A DNA stretch of 64,000 bases from Owenweeksia sp963758205. GTDB lineage: Bacteria; Bacteroidota; Bacteroidia; Flavobacteriales; Schleiferiaceae. The notes beneath the pieces were generated by a model. That model did not search any database and was not told where the DNA came from. It saw only the letters and a program-made list of their open reading frames with translations. The DNA is taken from contig CAVWUM010000002.1 of the NCBI GenBank assembly GCA_963758205.1, forward strand, positions 1 through 64,000. Reading direction: 5' to 3'. Each line of letters starts with the position of its first letter. Positions within the stretch are counted from its first letter, which is position 1. Position numbers and translations under genes: made by a program. Below are positions 9,561 to 18,720 of this stretch, one piece after another.

Positions 9561-10364
9561 ATGTTATTACAAGTAGGATCAAGAGGCGAAGAGGTAAAAG
9601 CTGTACAGCAAAAACTGGGATTGGTTGCTGATGGCATTTTCGGAAATGATACCAAAACGGCAGTGGAGCAATGGCAGGCCGCCAACGGCCTCAATGTTGA
9701 CGGCATGGTGGGCGATAATACCTGGGGGCTAATGTTTTCAACTTCTCAGTTAAGTAATGGCCCGCTGCCAATTTACAAATTAGCTGGTGCCCTTCCCCAA
9801 CATGTGCTTGATCAGATTCCCGATACAGCCGCTAAATTCAATATTACAAACACAATCAGGCTTGCCCATTTTTTAAGTCAATGTGCGCATGAGTCAGCCA
9901 ATTGGAATGCTACGGTTGAAAACCTCAATTATTCTGCAGATGGATTAAGGGCTACGTTTCGTAAATATTTCCCTAATGGCGATTACGATGCTTATGCCCG
10001 TAACCAGCCCAAAATTGGTGCACGGGTATATGCCAACCGAATGGGCAATGGTGATGAAGCCTCTGGCGAGGGCTACAATTACCGTGGCCGCGGCTACATA
10101 CAACTTACCGGAAAGAACAACTACACGGCCTTCTCCAACTTTATTGGCGATGATTGCGTGGCCAATCCCGATAAGGTGGCAAATGACTACCCCCTGGCCT
10201 CAGCGGCATTTTACTTTAACAGCAATAACCTATGGCCCAAGTGCGACCAGGGCTCATCACAGGATGTGATAACCGAGGTAACACGTGCTGTAAATGGCGG
10301 CACTAAAGGTTTGGATGATCGAATCAAACACTTTAATCATTATTGGGGATTGCTGAATGGATAA
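9561..10364 (+). CDS. GH19 chitinase/endolysin-like enzyme with N-terminal peptidoglycan-binding domain
   Basis: The start was chosen at the ATG at 9561, because the frame upstream (from 9465) does not fit the fold. Residues 1-58 are a PG_binding_1 domain (VGSRGEEVKAVQQKLGLVAD, DGMVGDNTWG). Residues about 72-267 are a glycoside hydrolase family 19 domain: catalytic Glu111 in CAHESANW, then YRGRGYIQLTGKNNYTAF (residues about 175-191). Family members hydrolyse chitin or, in phages and bacteria, the glycan strands of peptidoglycan. A peptidoglycan-binding domain and the lack of a signal peptide favour an endolysin-type muramidase. It lies next to the recombinase-fold gene, which could mark an old phage or mobile-element remnant. 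No other phage genes are present. Confidence 0.85.
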   Translation: MLLQVGSRGEEVKAVQQKLGLVADGIFGNDTKTAVEQWQAANGLNVDGMVGDNTWGLMFSTSQLSNGPLPIYKLAGALPQHVLDQIPDTAAKFNITNTIRLAHFLSQCAHESANWNATVENLNYSADGLRATFRKYFPNGDYDAYARNQPKIGARVYANRMGNGDEASGEGYNYRGRGYIQLTGKNNYTAFSNFIGDDCVANPDKVANDYPLASAAFYFNSNNLWPKCDQGSSQDVITEVTRAVNGGTKGLDDRIKHFNHYWGLLNG

Positions 10365-10390
10365 TCCTTCAGGCTGTATTTACCAACTAA

Positions 10391-11020
10391 TTAAACAAGT
10401 CCCTCCTGCACGGCAATACGCACCATACCTGCCATATTGCTCACATCGAGCTTACTCATAATAGAGCGCCTGTGTGTTTCTACAGTGCCGGTGGAAATGT
10501 GGAGTTTATCGGCAATACTTTTTGTGGATTCGCCCTCGGCAATAAGGGTTAGCACTTCCCTCTCCCTTTCGCTTAGCGCAAGGGTGAGCATAGGGTTTTG
10601 ATGAGTAATTTCATTTCCATTAAAAACCAGTGATTGTGTTACATCCGTGCTGTAATAAGTCCGGCCATTAGCCACGGCTTCCACTGCCTGAAAGAGCTCT
10701 TCGGGATGTGCATTTTTTGAAAGATAGCCGTCTACCTTAATGCCCAGCATCTTCTTCACAATTTGCTGGTTGAGGTGCATGGTGAGCATAATAAACTTTT
10801 GGCCCGGCTCTTTCTTCCTCACCTGTTCAATCAATTCCGCACCATTTAGGCCCGGCATATCCAGGTCGGTGAGTACCACATCGGGTTTCAAAATCGGTAT
10901 CTGTATTAGCGCTTCCCTGGGTTGGGTAAATGTTGCCACCACCTCTACGCCCTTATCAGTAAGCAGTTTGGTAAAACCGTTAATCACCAATTGATGATCA
11001 TCAACAACTATAACTTTCAT
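10391..11020 (-). CDS. NarL/FixJ (LuxR-type) response regulator
   Basis: A 209-residue protein. The N-terminal receiver domain has acidic Asp7-Asp8 (VIVVDDHQLV), phosphoacceptor Asp52 (VVLTDLDMPG) and the Lys of LSKNAHPEELFQAV. The C-terminal LuxR helix-turn-helix is ALSEREREVLTLIAEGESTK followed by IADKLHISTGTVETHRRSI. It is a DNA-binding transcription regulator activated by phosphorylation. Its ATG overlaps the stop of the upstream TPR histidine kinase by 4 bases (11017-11020), so the two form a translationally coupled two-component pair. The target genes are not evident. Confidence 0.92.
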   Translation of the reverse strand: MKVIVVDDHQLVINGFTKLLTDKGVEVVATFTQPREALIQIPILKPDVVLTDLDMPGLNGAELIEQVRKKEPGQKFIMLTMHLNQQIVKKMLGIKVDGYLSKNAHPEELFQAVEAVANGRTYYSTDVTQSLVFNGNEITHQNPMLTLALSEREREVLTLIAEGESTKSIADKLHISTGTVETHRRSIMSKLDVSNMAGMVRIAVQEGLV

Positions 11021-13020
11021 AAAGCAAGGGGTATAGTTACAATAGCAAGCGTACCGGTATTTGGCCCGGGTTCATAGTTTACAACGCCTTTTATGTAGTC
11101 CAGCCGGCTTTTGATATTCTGCATTCCCTGGCCGGCCTTAGCGCCCTTTGGTATCCCTTTTCCATTATCTTCTACCATCAATATCAGTTTTTGGCCCAGC
11201 TCCATTAGCTGCACTTGTATATGGCTTGCGCCAGAATGTTTCATGGCATTGTTTAACAATTCCTGCACTATTCTGTAAAGACTCACTTCCAGTTTTTCTG
11301 GGTAGCGCTTATTTACTTTATGAAAATCAAAGCTGTACCCAATATCCGTAAACCTGAAGGTGCTTTGCAAAAGGTCTTCAATAGCTTTTACCAAACCTTC
11401 TTCCATCAGTGCTTTTGGCATCATTTGATGAGAAATGAATCTTACTTCCTCAGCACTTTTGGTAAACTCCTCCGAAATACCAATTATCTCTTTCCTGGCC
11501 TCATTCTCAGTAATCCGAGGCTGTAAGTTAAGCAAGCCAAGGCGTAGTGCTGTAAGTTTTTGACCAATGCCATCATGTAAATCCTTACTTATCCTTTTGC
11601 GTTCATCTTCAGTAGCCGATATTATAGCTTCCAGCCCTTTTTCTTTTTCAGCCATTAATGCAGCCTGCATTTTTCTTTCCTGCAGTTGCCTTGTTCTAAA
11701 AAAGATCAGTAAACCAAGCAATATGATAAAACCGCTTAGGCTGATTATAAACATCATTCTATTGCGTTGGCCTGTAATGGTAGCTTCCTTAGTGCTTATA
11801 TCCAGCTTCTGCTCTGCAATTTGCCTTTCTTTTTGAGCCGTTCTGTACTTAGTTTCCAGGTCATTTACCAAACCTACTCGCTCCCTCGCTTCAATAGAAT
11901 CTTTATAGGAGGCATACTTCTCGTAGCTAATCAAGGCCTCTGCGATGTTTCCAGCTTTTTTATTTACCAGGTAATTTATTTGATAGGCATCGCGAAGGTC
12001 TTCCAGGCCCTTTGTCATCCTGCCCGTTTCAATGGCTTTTGCAGCAAATAGAATAGCCTCTGGTAGCTGTTGCAGATTGAGTAGCGCTTTGGCCTTAGCA
12101 CTATACAGATCCACCAACTCCTCATTCATTTCATTTTTTTCGGCCAGTGGTATAGCCAGGTTAACCGATTTTAATGCCTCGCTATACTCTTGCTTTTTAA
12201 TTAGGGCATTGGCCTTGGTAGTTATAGGAAATACTGTGTAAAGGTCGTAGCCTAATTGTCTGTAACCATCTTCACCCAACTGTGCATAGCTCAGGGCACT
12301 GTCAATTTCCTCCTTTTCAATATAAACTGAAGCAAGGTTTGTTGATACGGTGGCAATGCCAAACTGATCACCTTCCTTACGGAGGATAGCAAGAGCGGCC
12401 ATATAGTATTGTTTAGCCTTATCCAGTTGACCCAGTGATTTAAATGAGAGGCCCACATTGATTTGAAGGTAGGCTACATTGATCTGATCATTTAAGGCCT
12501 CAAAGAGCGAAATGGAAGTGAGATAGTTTGTAATGGCACTATCTTTAATACCCATGGCGTCATATATAGAACCTTGATTAAGGTAGATTCTGCTCAACAA
12601 TTTAATGTCTTTAAGCCTCCTGGCGTTTTCTAAAGCTTTTTGGTTATAGGATAAAGCGGTTTCATAAGCTCCCCTATCGTAGTGCAGGTTACCTATTAAA
12701 TATAGAGCGGTGGCAATACCCGGTTCATCTTTTCTCTCAGTTTCAAATTCATAATAGCGCTGGGCGTAAAGTGATGCTGAATCCCTATCGATGTAGGCAT
12801 AACCAGAAATCAGCTCTTTGAAAAACTGGGGTTTCAGGCTATCAACACTATTAATAAGTCCTGATTTTAAAGAGTCCAGGGATTTCTCATTGGCCTGACC
12901 GTATGATTTGCCAAAACTTAAAACAAGCAGAAGTATAAATACTATTTGAAGGTTGATGACGCGCGGATAGATACAAAGTCCTCGCTTACTGAAGTTGTTA
13001 AAAAAGCAGGTTAAATTCAT
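11017..13020 (-). CDS. TPR-containing membrane sensor histidine kinase (HisKA_3)
   Basis: A 667-residue protein. An N-terminal hydrophobic segment (LQIVFILLLVLSFGKSYGQ, residues about 24-42) acts as signal or anchor. Tetratricopeptide repeats follow over about residues 75-380 (for example ATALYLIGNLHYDRGAYETA and INVGLSFKSLGQLDKAKQYY), then a coiled coil, one membrane helix (MFIISLSGFIILLGLLIFF), a HisKA_3 dimerisation box with DERKRISKDLHDGIGQKL, and a HATPase_c domain (VQELLNNAMKHSG, VEDNGKGI). The TPR part is predicted to lie in the periplasm and sense a protein or peptide. It pairs with the LuxR regulator that it overlaps. The true start may be nearer to the hydrophobic segment, as about 23 residues precede it. 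Confidence 0.9.
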   Translation of the reverse strand: MNLTCFFNNFSKRGLCIYPRVINLQIVFILLLVLSFGKSYGQANEKSLDSLKSGLINSVDSLKPQFFKELISGYAYIDRDSASLYAQRYYEFETERKDEPGIATALYLIGNLHYDRGAYETALSYNQKALENARRLKDIKLLSRIYLNQGSIYDAMGIKDSAITNYLTSISLFEALNDQINVAYLQINVGLSFKSLGQLDKAKQYYMAALAILRKEGDQFGIATVSTNLASVYIEKEEIDSALSYAQLGEDGYRQLGYDLYTVFPITTKANALIKKQEYSEALKSVNLAIPLAEKNEMNEELVDLYSAKAKALLNLQQLPEAILFAAKAIETGRMTKGLEDLRDAYQINYLVNKKAGNIAEALISYEKYASYKDSIEARERVGLVNDLETKYRTAQKERQIAEQKLDISTKEATITGQRNRMMFIISLSGFIILLGLLIFFRTRQLQERKMQAALMAEKEKGLEAIISATEDERKRISKDLHDGIGQKLTALRLGLLNLQPRITENEARKEIIGISEEFTKSAEEVRFISHQMMPKALMEEGLVKAIEDLLQSTFRFTDIGYSFDFHKVNKRYPEKLEVSLYRIVQELLNNAMKHSGASHIQVQLMELGQKLILMVEDNGKGIPKGAKAGQGMQNIKSRLDYIKGVVNYEPGPNTGTLAIVTIPLAL

Positions 13021-13182
13021 TTATAGGTTTTCATGGATGGTTTTATGGGTTTTCATGGATTGTGGCTTCCATGGCCTCCTGGTAGTTTTGATCTATACAA
13101 TTTGATATCAAGTAGTTATTCATCTGCATGGTGGCTAAAAACTACCACGCAGGGCTTTTTCAAAACACTAAAATAAAATAAT

Positions 13183-14841
13183 ATGAAAACGAAGTTATTG
13201 CACTTCAAGATTTTCCTGTTCGCTGTAATGGTCATATCCCAAACGGGATTTTCGCAGAAATTAAAGTCAGAAGAAATTGAGATAAAACTGACTAAAGCCG
13301 GCAAAAAGGCGCTAAAGAAGCAAGCTAAAGGCAAGGCTGAGTTTACCAATTATGGCAGATACACCAATAAGGATTCGACCGAATTTTACTCGGTGTACCT
13401 CTACCGGATTCAGGATGAACCTATGCAGTATGAGATACACACTGTAAACGAAGAAGCCGAGGAGGCCGAGGTGAAGACCGGGCAATTTACTCCGGGTTTT
13501 CTGCAAGCTTATGGAGTAGAAAAAGTTGAAGCGGACGCTATTAACCGCGTACCTGAGGTTAGCGATGAACCTTATGCCTATTTGAAAAGACGTGCCCTGG
13601 CTTTAAAGGGACCTGAGGTAAGGATTGGGCATTTTGATCTGGAGTATTATGAAGGCGTTTGGAAGGGTTTTGACTTTAAAGTTGATGAAGAGTATGACCT
13701 GGATGAAATTTTTTGGCCAGATGTAAAAGTTCCGGTTGTAGAAGGCGGAGTATCCAATAGCAATTATCTTATTGCGGCCCGCACCTCTTTGGGTAAAATA
13801 TTAAGAGGTGACCGAAACTACGTACCCGCCAATGGTAAGATTTTAGCAGCCGGCCCAGTGGCGTTAAGTGAGCAAAACCAATACCTGTACGGTATCTACA
13901 ATTTTAAGGATCGTAGTTGGGAGAAAAAACAGACGCACACCTTTGACGAGAAAATAGGCGGTGTAATAACGCAAATCACCACTGAGGGTGGAGTAACTGC
14001 TTTGATTCAAAAAGGCGAGCAGCCGCATTTAATTCACTTCACAAATCAGGGTGAGATTGGCTGGCAAAAAAGCCTGAAGGTAGATGATATGAAGAAATAT
14101 CTGAACTGGAAATTCATCTTGACTCCTGATGATAAGATTATGCTATATGCCTCTAAACTAGTGAGTAGTGCGTTTAACCCAAAGTATGGCATACACACCT
14201 ATTTACTGGAGGGTAAGGAAATTATCAGGGAGAAATTTTACGATTACGAGGAGTTTAATGAAAAATTAGTTGAAGCCCCAAAAAGTGATATTAAGCTAAA
14301 ACAGGTATCCGGTTTTACCATCAGGGAAATTAAGAAAGCTACAAATGGTGACATTTTATACGTGGGAGGCAACAGTATGGCGGGCAATCGGGGTGGTGAA
14401 GCTATCATGCAGGTGGATCCTCAAAATGGTGAGCTTAAGCGTGTGTATATAACCGATGCCGTGCCTCATCAAATGACCGGAACCAAATCAGGCCCTGACG
14501 GAGGCTATCAACCGCCCATCTTAAAAGCGATAGAGCCAGGAGTATATTATTGGGTTGTGCGCAATACGCCAGAAGCCAGGACTTTAGGTGTACATAAAAC
14601 TTCGAATAGTGAGGACATGGGAAACGTAAGAAGGATTACGGTTACCACCTACCGTGTAGATGATATTCAAACCCGCTTCAATGTTCATAAAATAAACCTC
14701 AACACTGGTGAAGTTTCACGGGCATTTAAAGGTGAGGAATACCTTATGTACGGAGATGATCCGGTGACCTTAACCGCTGGCGGTAAGCTTTACATCCCTT
14801 GTCTGGAAGGAGGCGATTACTACAATTTGTTGATAGAATAG
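13183..14841 (+). CDS. Secreted protein of unknown function
   Basis: A 552-residue protein with a clear N-terminal signal peptide (LHFKIFLFAVMVISQTGFSQ, cleavage after the first 25 or so residues). The mature part begins with a Lys-rich stretch (KAGKKALKKQAKGKAE) and continues as mixed beta sequence with repeated Gly and aromatic residues, for example GGVITQITTEGGVTALIQKG and IKKATNGDILYVGGNSM, which suggests a beta-propeller-like body. No type IX sorting tail is present at the C-terminus (it ends GGDYYNLLIE), so it may stay in the periplasm. I do not recognise the family. Confidence 0.65.
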   Translation: MKTKLLHFKIFLFAVMVISQTGFSQKLKSEEIEIKLTKAGKKALKKQAKGKAEFTNYGRYTNKDSTEFYSVYLYRIQDEPMQYEIHTVNEEAEEAEVKTGQFTPGFLQAYGVEKVEADAINRVPEVSDEPYAYLKRRALALKGPEVRIGHFDLEYYEGVWKGFDFKVDEEYDLDEIFWPDVKVPVVEGGVSNSNYLIAARTSLGKILRGDRNYVPANGKILAAGPVALSEQNQYLYGIYNFKDRSWEKKQTHTFDEKIGGVITQITTEGGVTALIQKGEQPHLIHFTNQGEIGWQKSLKVDDMKKYLNWKFILTPDDKIMLYASKLVSSAFNPKYGIHTYLLEGKEIIREKFYDYEEFNEKLVEAPKSDIKLKQVSGFTIREIKKATNGDILYVGGNSMAGNRGGEAIMQVDPQNGELKRVYITDAVPHQMTGTKSGPDGGYQPPILKAIEPGVYYWVVRNTPEARTLGVHKTSNSEDMGNVRRITVTTYRVDDIQTRFNVHKINLNTGEVSRAFKGEEYLMYGDDPVTLTAGGKLYIPCLEGGDYYNLLIE

Positions 14842-14932
14842 ACCGGATATACCATGAGTTTCTAAAATAGTGGTAACACAGCATCTTTCTTTTGATAAAA
14901 TTCAATTCTTAACAAACTTTAATTCAGAAATA

Positions 14933-16189
14933 ATGAAATCTAAAAAATTATTCAAATTCAACCTGGCCTTGTTACTCCTGATTATCCTACTTGGCTTTTC
15001 CAGTGCTTCCAATGCCCAGAATACCTGGCAATATGCCGGGGACTACAAAGCAATAATTGGCCTCTACGATAGCCAACACTTTACTGTAGATGATGGCAAC
15101 CGCGACTACAAGTACACCACCGATGGCGGGGCCACTTTGCAGAACTTCGGCATGAGCATCAGCAGCCCCAGGAGCTTGACTTGGTTGGAATATCTCAGTA
15201 CTACAAGAATGCGGGCATTAGTTTTTACCGGAAGTAATTTTGAACTCCATGAAAGCACCAATGGTGGGGCCAGCTTCAGCAAACTGAGTGATGTTCTTCC
15301 TGCCGGAATGCCTCCGCTCAACGTCCCCCCTAAAATGGTTTCTTTTGATAATTTAGAATCACTGTTTTCCTGTAGGGTATCCTATAACAGCCAATTAATT
15401 GATGTGCTCCTTAGGACTACGGATGGTGGAAACTCGTGGAACCTGGCTACTACAGACACTTTTGCATTTGGTAACCTCTACGCCATAGAGATATATAAAG
15501 ATGGCCATGTTATGGCTGCCAGTAATTTTCCACAGGGTATAGAAATCAGCACAGACAGGGGGCAAACTTTCACGCCAACGGCCAGCTTTCCACCTTTAAA
15601 CAGCAATATGACCGAAGCCTTTGATGGCAACCAGAATTTGTGGGTTTCCAATATAATAGGCTCCCAAAATGCTGATAGCTACCACTCAACTGACGGTGGG
15701 GCAACCTGGAATAGCTGGAGTGCCATGCCGGAGGATGTAACCATTAGACTATCCAAGCCTACCACTATGATGGTTTTTGGATCAACCGATACAACTGCCA
15801 TTAGTAAGGATAATGGATCCACCTTTTCTACCGTAAAATTTCCCGCTACAAAACCAGCAGGCAGTGTGCTGCGCCTACGGCTAGGTGACGACCAACAGAC
15901 TTACTACATCTACGATGGCAATGCTAAGCTTTGGACTTTCGGCACAGGATCAGGGATGAATCTTGCAGATTGGCAGGGTAGAAGCCCGGTGGAGGTTTAC
16001 CCAAACCCGGCCAGCGACCAGGTTTTTTTGAAGTACTATGAGGGGCCGGTAGAGGTCTATTCTGCCTCAGGCCAATTATTGAAAGGCTCTGAAATGAATA
16101 CTACAGGCTCTTTGGATATCTCTGGCTTGCCTTCTGGCCTACTGATATTAAAGCTGAATGATGGGTTTAAGAAATTTATCAAATACTAA
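14933..16189 (+). CDS. Type IX-secreted BNR/sialidase-like beta-propeller protein
   Basis: The start was chosen at ATG 14933 because it begins the signal peptide directly (MKSKKLFKFNLALLLLIIL, ending SNAQ); an in-frame start at 14870 would add an unlikely 21 residues. The body has repeated Asp-box (BNR) motifs: KYTTDGGATLQNF, ESTNGGASFSKL, RTTDGGNSWNL, STDRGQTFTP, STDGGATWNSW and SKDNGSTFSTV, the pattern of sialidase or Vps10-type propellers. The C-terminus is a type IX secretion sorting domain (VEVYPNPASDQVFL to LILKLNDGFKKFIKY). It is predicted to be exported across the outer membrane and surface-attached or released. No catalytic residues can be assigned. Confidence 0.85.
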   Translation: MKSKKLFKFNLALLLLIILLGFSSASNAQNTWQYAGDYKAIIGLYDSQHFTVDDGNRDYKYTTDGGATLQNFGMSISSPRSLTWLEYLSTTRMRALVFTGSNFELHESTNGGASFSKLSDVLPAGMPPLNVPPKMVSFDNLESLFSCRVSYNSQLIDVLLRTTDGGNSWNLATTDTFAFGNLYAIEIYKDGHVMAASNFPQGIEISTDRGQTFTPTASFPPLNSNMTEAFDGNQNLWVSNIIGSQNADSYHSTDGGATWNSWSAMPEDVTIRLSKPTTMMVFGSTDTTAISKDNGSTFSTVKFPATKPAGSVLRLRLGDDQQTYYIYDGNAKLWTFGTGSGMNLADWQGRSPVEVYPNPASDQVFLKYYEGPVEVYSASGQLLKGSEMNTTGSLDISGLPSGLLILKLNDGFKKFIKY

Positions 16190-16213
16190 AACATCTACAA
16201 ATTAGTGTTTTGA

Positions 16214-16260
16214 CTTTGGTAATCTCCCGGTAGCGCATCGGTTACTGGGGATTATCAAAG
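16214..16260 (+). terminator. Hairpin after the BNR propeller gene
   Basis: The arms CTTTGGTAATCTCCC and GGGGATTATCAAAG pair with one bulge around a GC-rich centre and are followed by a short TTTT run. The hairpin sits 25 bases after the stop at 16189 and could end that transcript. The T-run is short, so termination is uncertain. Confidence 0.45.
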
Positions 16261-16368
16261 TTTTCAGCGCCAAACCTTTAAAGCAGTTCAAAAACCTGCC
16301 AGGCAAATTATTTTACTAATTTGCTCCTTTCGCTACAGCTCAGCTTAGTATAACCAAAACAAATCAAC

Positions 16369-18348
16369 ATGAATTTTAACCTGATCACCATCCTTACAAT
16401 ATTAGCCCTGATGGTAGGCGGTACACCGCTATCCAAAACGGCAAAAACACATCCCTCAAAGGATAATATTGTAAAAGACCACGAGGGCAATGAGTACGAA
16501 TACATCATCCGCAATGGGTATATGATTATGATAGAGGGCCTTCGCACTGAAACCTTTAAAGACGGAACGAAAATACCACGTGCTAAATCAGCTGAAGACT
16601 GGCAGGCTGCTCAAACAAACCAGGCCGCGGCTTATTGCTACTATGAAAACTCAAAAAGCAAGGCCGAAAAATACGGCTATATCTACAATAGCCATGTATT
16701 GTACCAGCATGGAGGAGTAAGCCCTGATGGCTGGCATGTACCATCCATAGATGAATGGAAAACTATTATTGGCGAAAAGTTTACGAGGAAGTATAACTCC
16801 AATAAACAGTACCCCACCGCCTATAGGCTAAAAGGTACCAAACCTGTATCCTACGAAAAGATTATGGCCGACAGGGATAACCCGAATTTCATCTACCAAC
16901 TCAGATTAGCCGGTGGCGGCCGAAATACTTATAAAGGTAAGTTTACCACTAAAGATCATGAAGGGATTGAGCTCCATACACGTGAAGGAGGGCGACTGGA
17001 TCTATGGAAATTCAATCCTGACGACCTTAGCCTGGAAAGTAGTTCCAACCTCGGCAGAGGGATGTACATCCGTTGTGTAAAGAAGATTGATGGTGATGTA
17101 GAAATCTTAGCACGTAAAATGCACATTGATGACCGGGTGTTTCTCATGAATTATGCCCGTAGTCTGCAGTTGGAAGTCACTAAAGATAAGGCTCACTTTG
17201 GCCTTGAGTTACCCTCATCTAATACAAATGGGGTGCAGTGCCAGGAAGGCAATTGTGATACCGGGGAAGGTACTGCCTTTTATGTACAAACAGGGGGAGT
17301 TTATAAAGGTAGCTTTAAAGAAGGCTTACCCAATGGGAGCGGAATAGTTATAAATGCCGCAGGTGATACGCTCTACGCCAATTTTAAGAATGGCTTATTG
17401 GATGGTAAGCAATATTTACGGGGGGTGAAAGGTCAGCCCATAACGATAGATATGACCAGCAACCGGCCATATTCTGCAGAAAATTTGTATTACGCTATCC
17501 ATAGTGCGTATTACTCCGGTAGGGTCAGTCCTTATATGAACTGGATAGGAACTCCGGAAATGGAAAATACCCTGAGGAATGAAAAGTTTGATTTAAAGGT
17601 TTATCTGGATAAAGACAATGAACTGGAAGGCTTTAGGGGCTCTAAGGTAGAGAATGGGTATATCTATTTTGCTGAATACACTCCGGAGATGAAGATAGCC
17701 AACAAAGATTTTAAAGCCTATACCAAAGACGGCCGGGTCGAATACCGATTTATGGTTATTGAGGATGAAGTTGCACTTGAGGCCGTTACCATCACCTTTG
17801 GAGATACCATATACAATGGAGCGATAAATAAAGAATGGCAACCCCATGGGCGGGGAACTCTCAGCTACAAAAGAAAAACACTTGTAGAGGGCGAATGGTC
17901 CAATGGTAAGGCAATTGGCGGTTGGGATAAGGATGGTAAACTTTTCGGCACTTATAGAAAAACTACCCCGGAAGAGAAAGAAGAGGCCATGAAGGAATTT
18001 ACGGCAATAATTAACAAAACTTACCCCAGGGGCTACAGCTATTTCGGGCGGCCGGATGGTGAATTCAGCGTAAATTCTAAAAGGGTGAAGAAAATGGCCC
18101 TGTTCAATCTCAACAACAAACCTGTGGAGGTTAGTTTTAAGATTACTTATGATGTAAATAAAGATTTTGGGCTGGCTCCTTTTATTAAGGATCAGGGCTG
18201 GCGAACAGTAGTTCTACCGGGATCTTCCTCCCTAAAGCTAAAGGATATGGGAACCCGTAAATACACGCTGGATTTTACAGCTTATGGCGGAGCCACTATA
18301 AAGTTCAGGAATACCTCAGCTAAAGATGTGGCGGTGTTTATAGAATAG
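16369..18348 (+). CDS. Secreted FISUMP-domain protein with MORN-like repeats
   Basis: A 659-residue protein with an N-terminal hydrophobic segment (FNLITILTILALMVGG). Residues about 45-245 look like a FISUMP (Fibrobacter succinogenes major paralogous) domain: GTKIPRAKSAEDWQ, a YCYYEN segment, GYIYNSHVL, SPDGWHVPSIDEWKTI, RLAGGGRNTYKG and GRGMYIRCVKK. Residues about 305-345 hold MORN-like motifs (GGVYKGSFKEGLPNGSG), and another near residue 480 reads IYNGAINKEWQPHGRGTLSY. FISUMP domains occur in surface proteins of Bacteroidota and Fibrobacteres; MORN repeats often mediate membrane or protein contacts. No type IX sorting tail is seen. The role is unknown; an extracellular or periplasmic location is inferred. 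Confidence 0.7.
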   Translation: MNFNLITILTILALMVGGTPLSKTAKTHPSKDNIVKDHEGNEYEYIIRNGYMIMIEGLRTETFKDGTKIPRAKSAEDWQAAQTNQAAAYCYYENSKSKAEKYGYIYNSHVLYQHGGVSPDGWHVPSIDEWKTIIGEKFTRKYNSNKQYPTAYRLKGTKPVSYEKIMADRDNPNFIYQLRLAGGGRNTYKGKFTTKDHEGIELHTREGGRLDLWKFNPDDLSLESSSNLGRGMYIRCVKKIDGDVEILARKMHIDDRVFLMNYARSLQLEVTKDKAHFGLELPSSNTNGVQCQEGNCDTGEGTAFYVQTGGVYKGSFKEGLPNGSGIVINAAGDTLYANFKNGLLDGKQYLRGVKGQPITIDMTSNRPYSAENLYYAIHSAYYSGRVSPYMNWIGTPEMENTLRNEKFDLKVYLDKDNELEGFRGSKVENGYIYFAEYTPEMKIANKDFKAYTKDGRVEYRFMVIEDEVALEAVTITFGDTIYNGAINKEWQPHGRGTLSYKRKTLVEGEWSNGKAIGGWDKDGKLFGTYRKTTPEEKEEAMKEFTAIINKTYPRGYSYFGRPDGEFSVNSKRVKKMALFNLNNKPVEVSFKITYDVNKDFGLAPFIKDQGWRTVVLPGSSSLKLKDMGTRKYTLDFTAYGGATIKFRNTSAKDVAVFIE

Positions 18349-18387
18349 GTTTCTGCAAAAGTCCAGCTTGATGCGAAAGGGCTTTAT

Positions 18388-18466
18388 GGTCGGGGCGGCA
18401 GGATTACCTGCGGTGAGATCGCTCCGCTAAGTACGAACCTACGACCTTCCCCGCTCTTAGCGGGGA
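18388..18466 (-). pseudogene. Partial tRNA-Pro copy (3' half) with insertion in the T-loop
   Basis: Positions 18388-18405 repeat exactly the last 18 bases of the functional tRNA-Pro region (18755-18772), including its acceptor strand. The identity resumes at 18434-18447 (tRNA bases 18773-18786). Between them lie 28 unrelated bases, placed exactly inside the T-loop. The anticodon arm position is taken by a different palindrome (CCCCGCTCTTAGCGGGG at 18449-18465), and the D-arm and 5' acceptor are missing. It cannot be a working tRNA. It marks the far side of the GIY-YIG gene from the intact tRNA. Confidence 0.7.
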
Positions 18467-18474
18467 CAAGATAG

Positions 18475-18708
18475 TCATAGCTCCACTAGAAACCTGCTTA
18501 TTCCTCGCTTCTTAATTCTGTTTTCAAGCTGCCTGCTTTCCATACGGGATTTAGTTTCGAATACTTTAATTACTGACCATGGAGCACCGGCCTTTGTGGA
18601 TTTAGAGCGCCCGGCATTATGCCGAATTAGTCAGTCTTCCAAATTGAGCGTTTCACCACAGTAATATTTACCGGTTTTTTCACTGTATAATATGTATACA
18701 AATGGCAT
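18475..18708 (-). pseudogene. GIY-YIG nuclease family ORF with an in-frame TGA at the catalytic arginine
   Basis: Reading from ATG 18708 gives MPFVYILYSEKTGKYYCGET, then LNLED, a TGA stop (18631-18633), and LIRHNAGRSKSTKAGAPWSV to GISRFLVEL before TGA at 18475. VYIL and YYCG are the GIY-YIG core, followed by a helix with RLxxHN and a conserved Glu (QLENRIKK). The total of about 77 codons is the normal size of the small Bacteroidota GIY-YIG proteins. The TGA stands where the family has its catalytic Arg, consistent with a CGA to TGA transition. The ORF lies directly downstream of tRNA-Pro and is bounded on its far side by a partial copy of that tRNA, suggesting a tRNA-associated mobile or homing unit. 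Confidence 0.65.
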
Positions 18709-18720
18709 GGAGCGAAAATA

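Noticed and set aside
8118..10364. Complete prophage
   Set aside because: Only a recombinase-fold protein and an endolysin-like enzyme are present, with no capsid, tail, portal or terminase genes.
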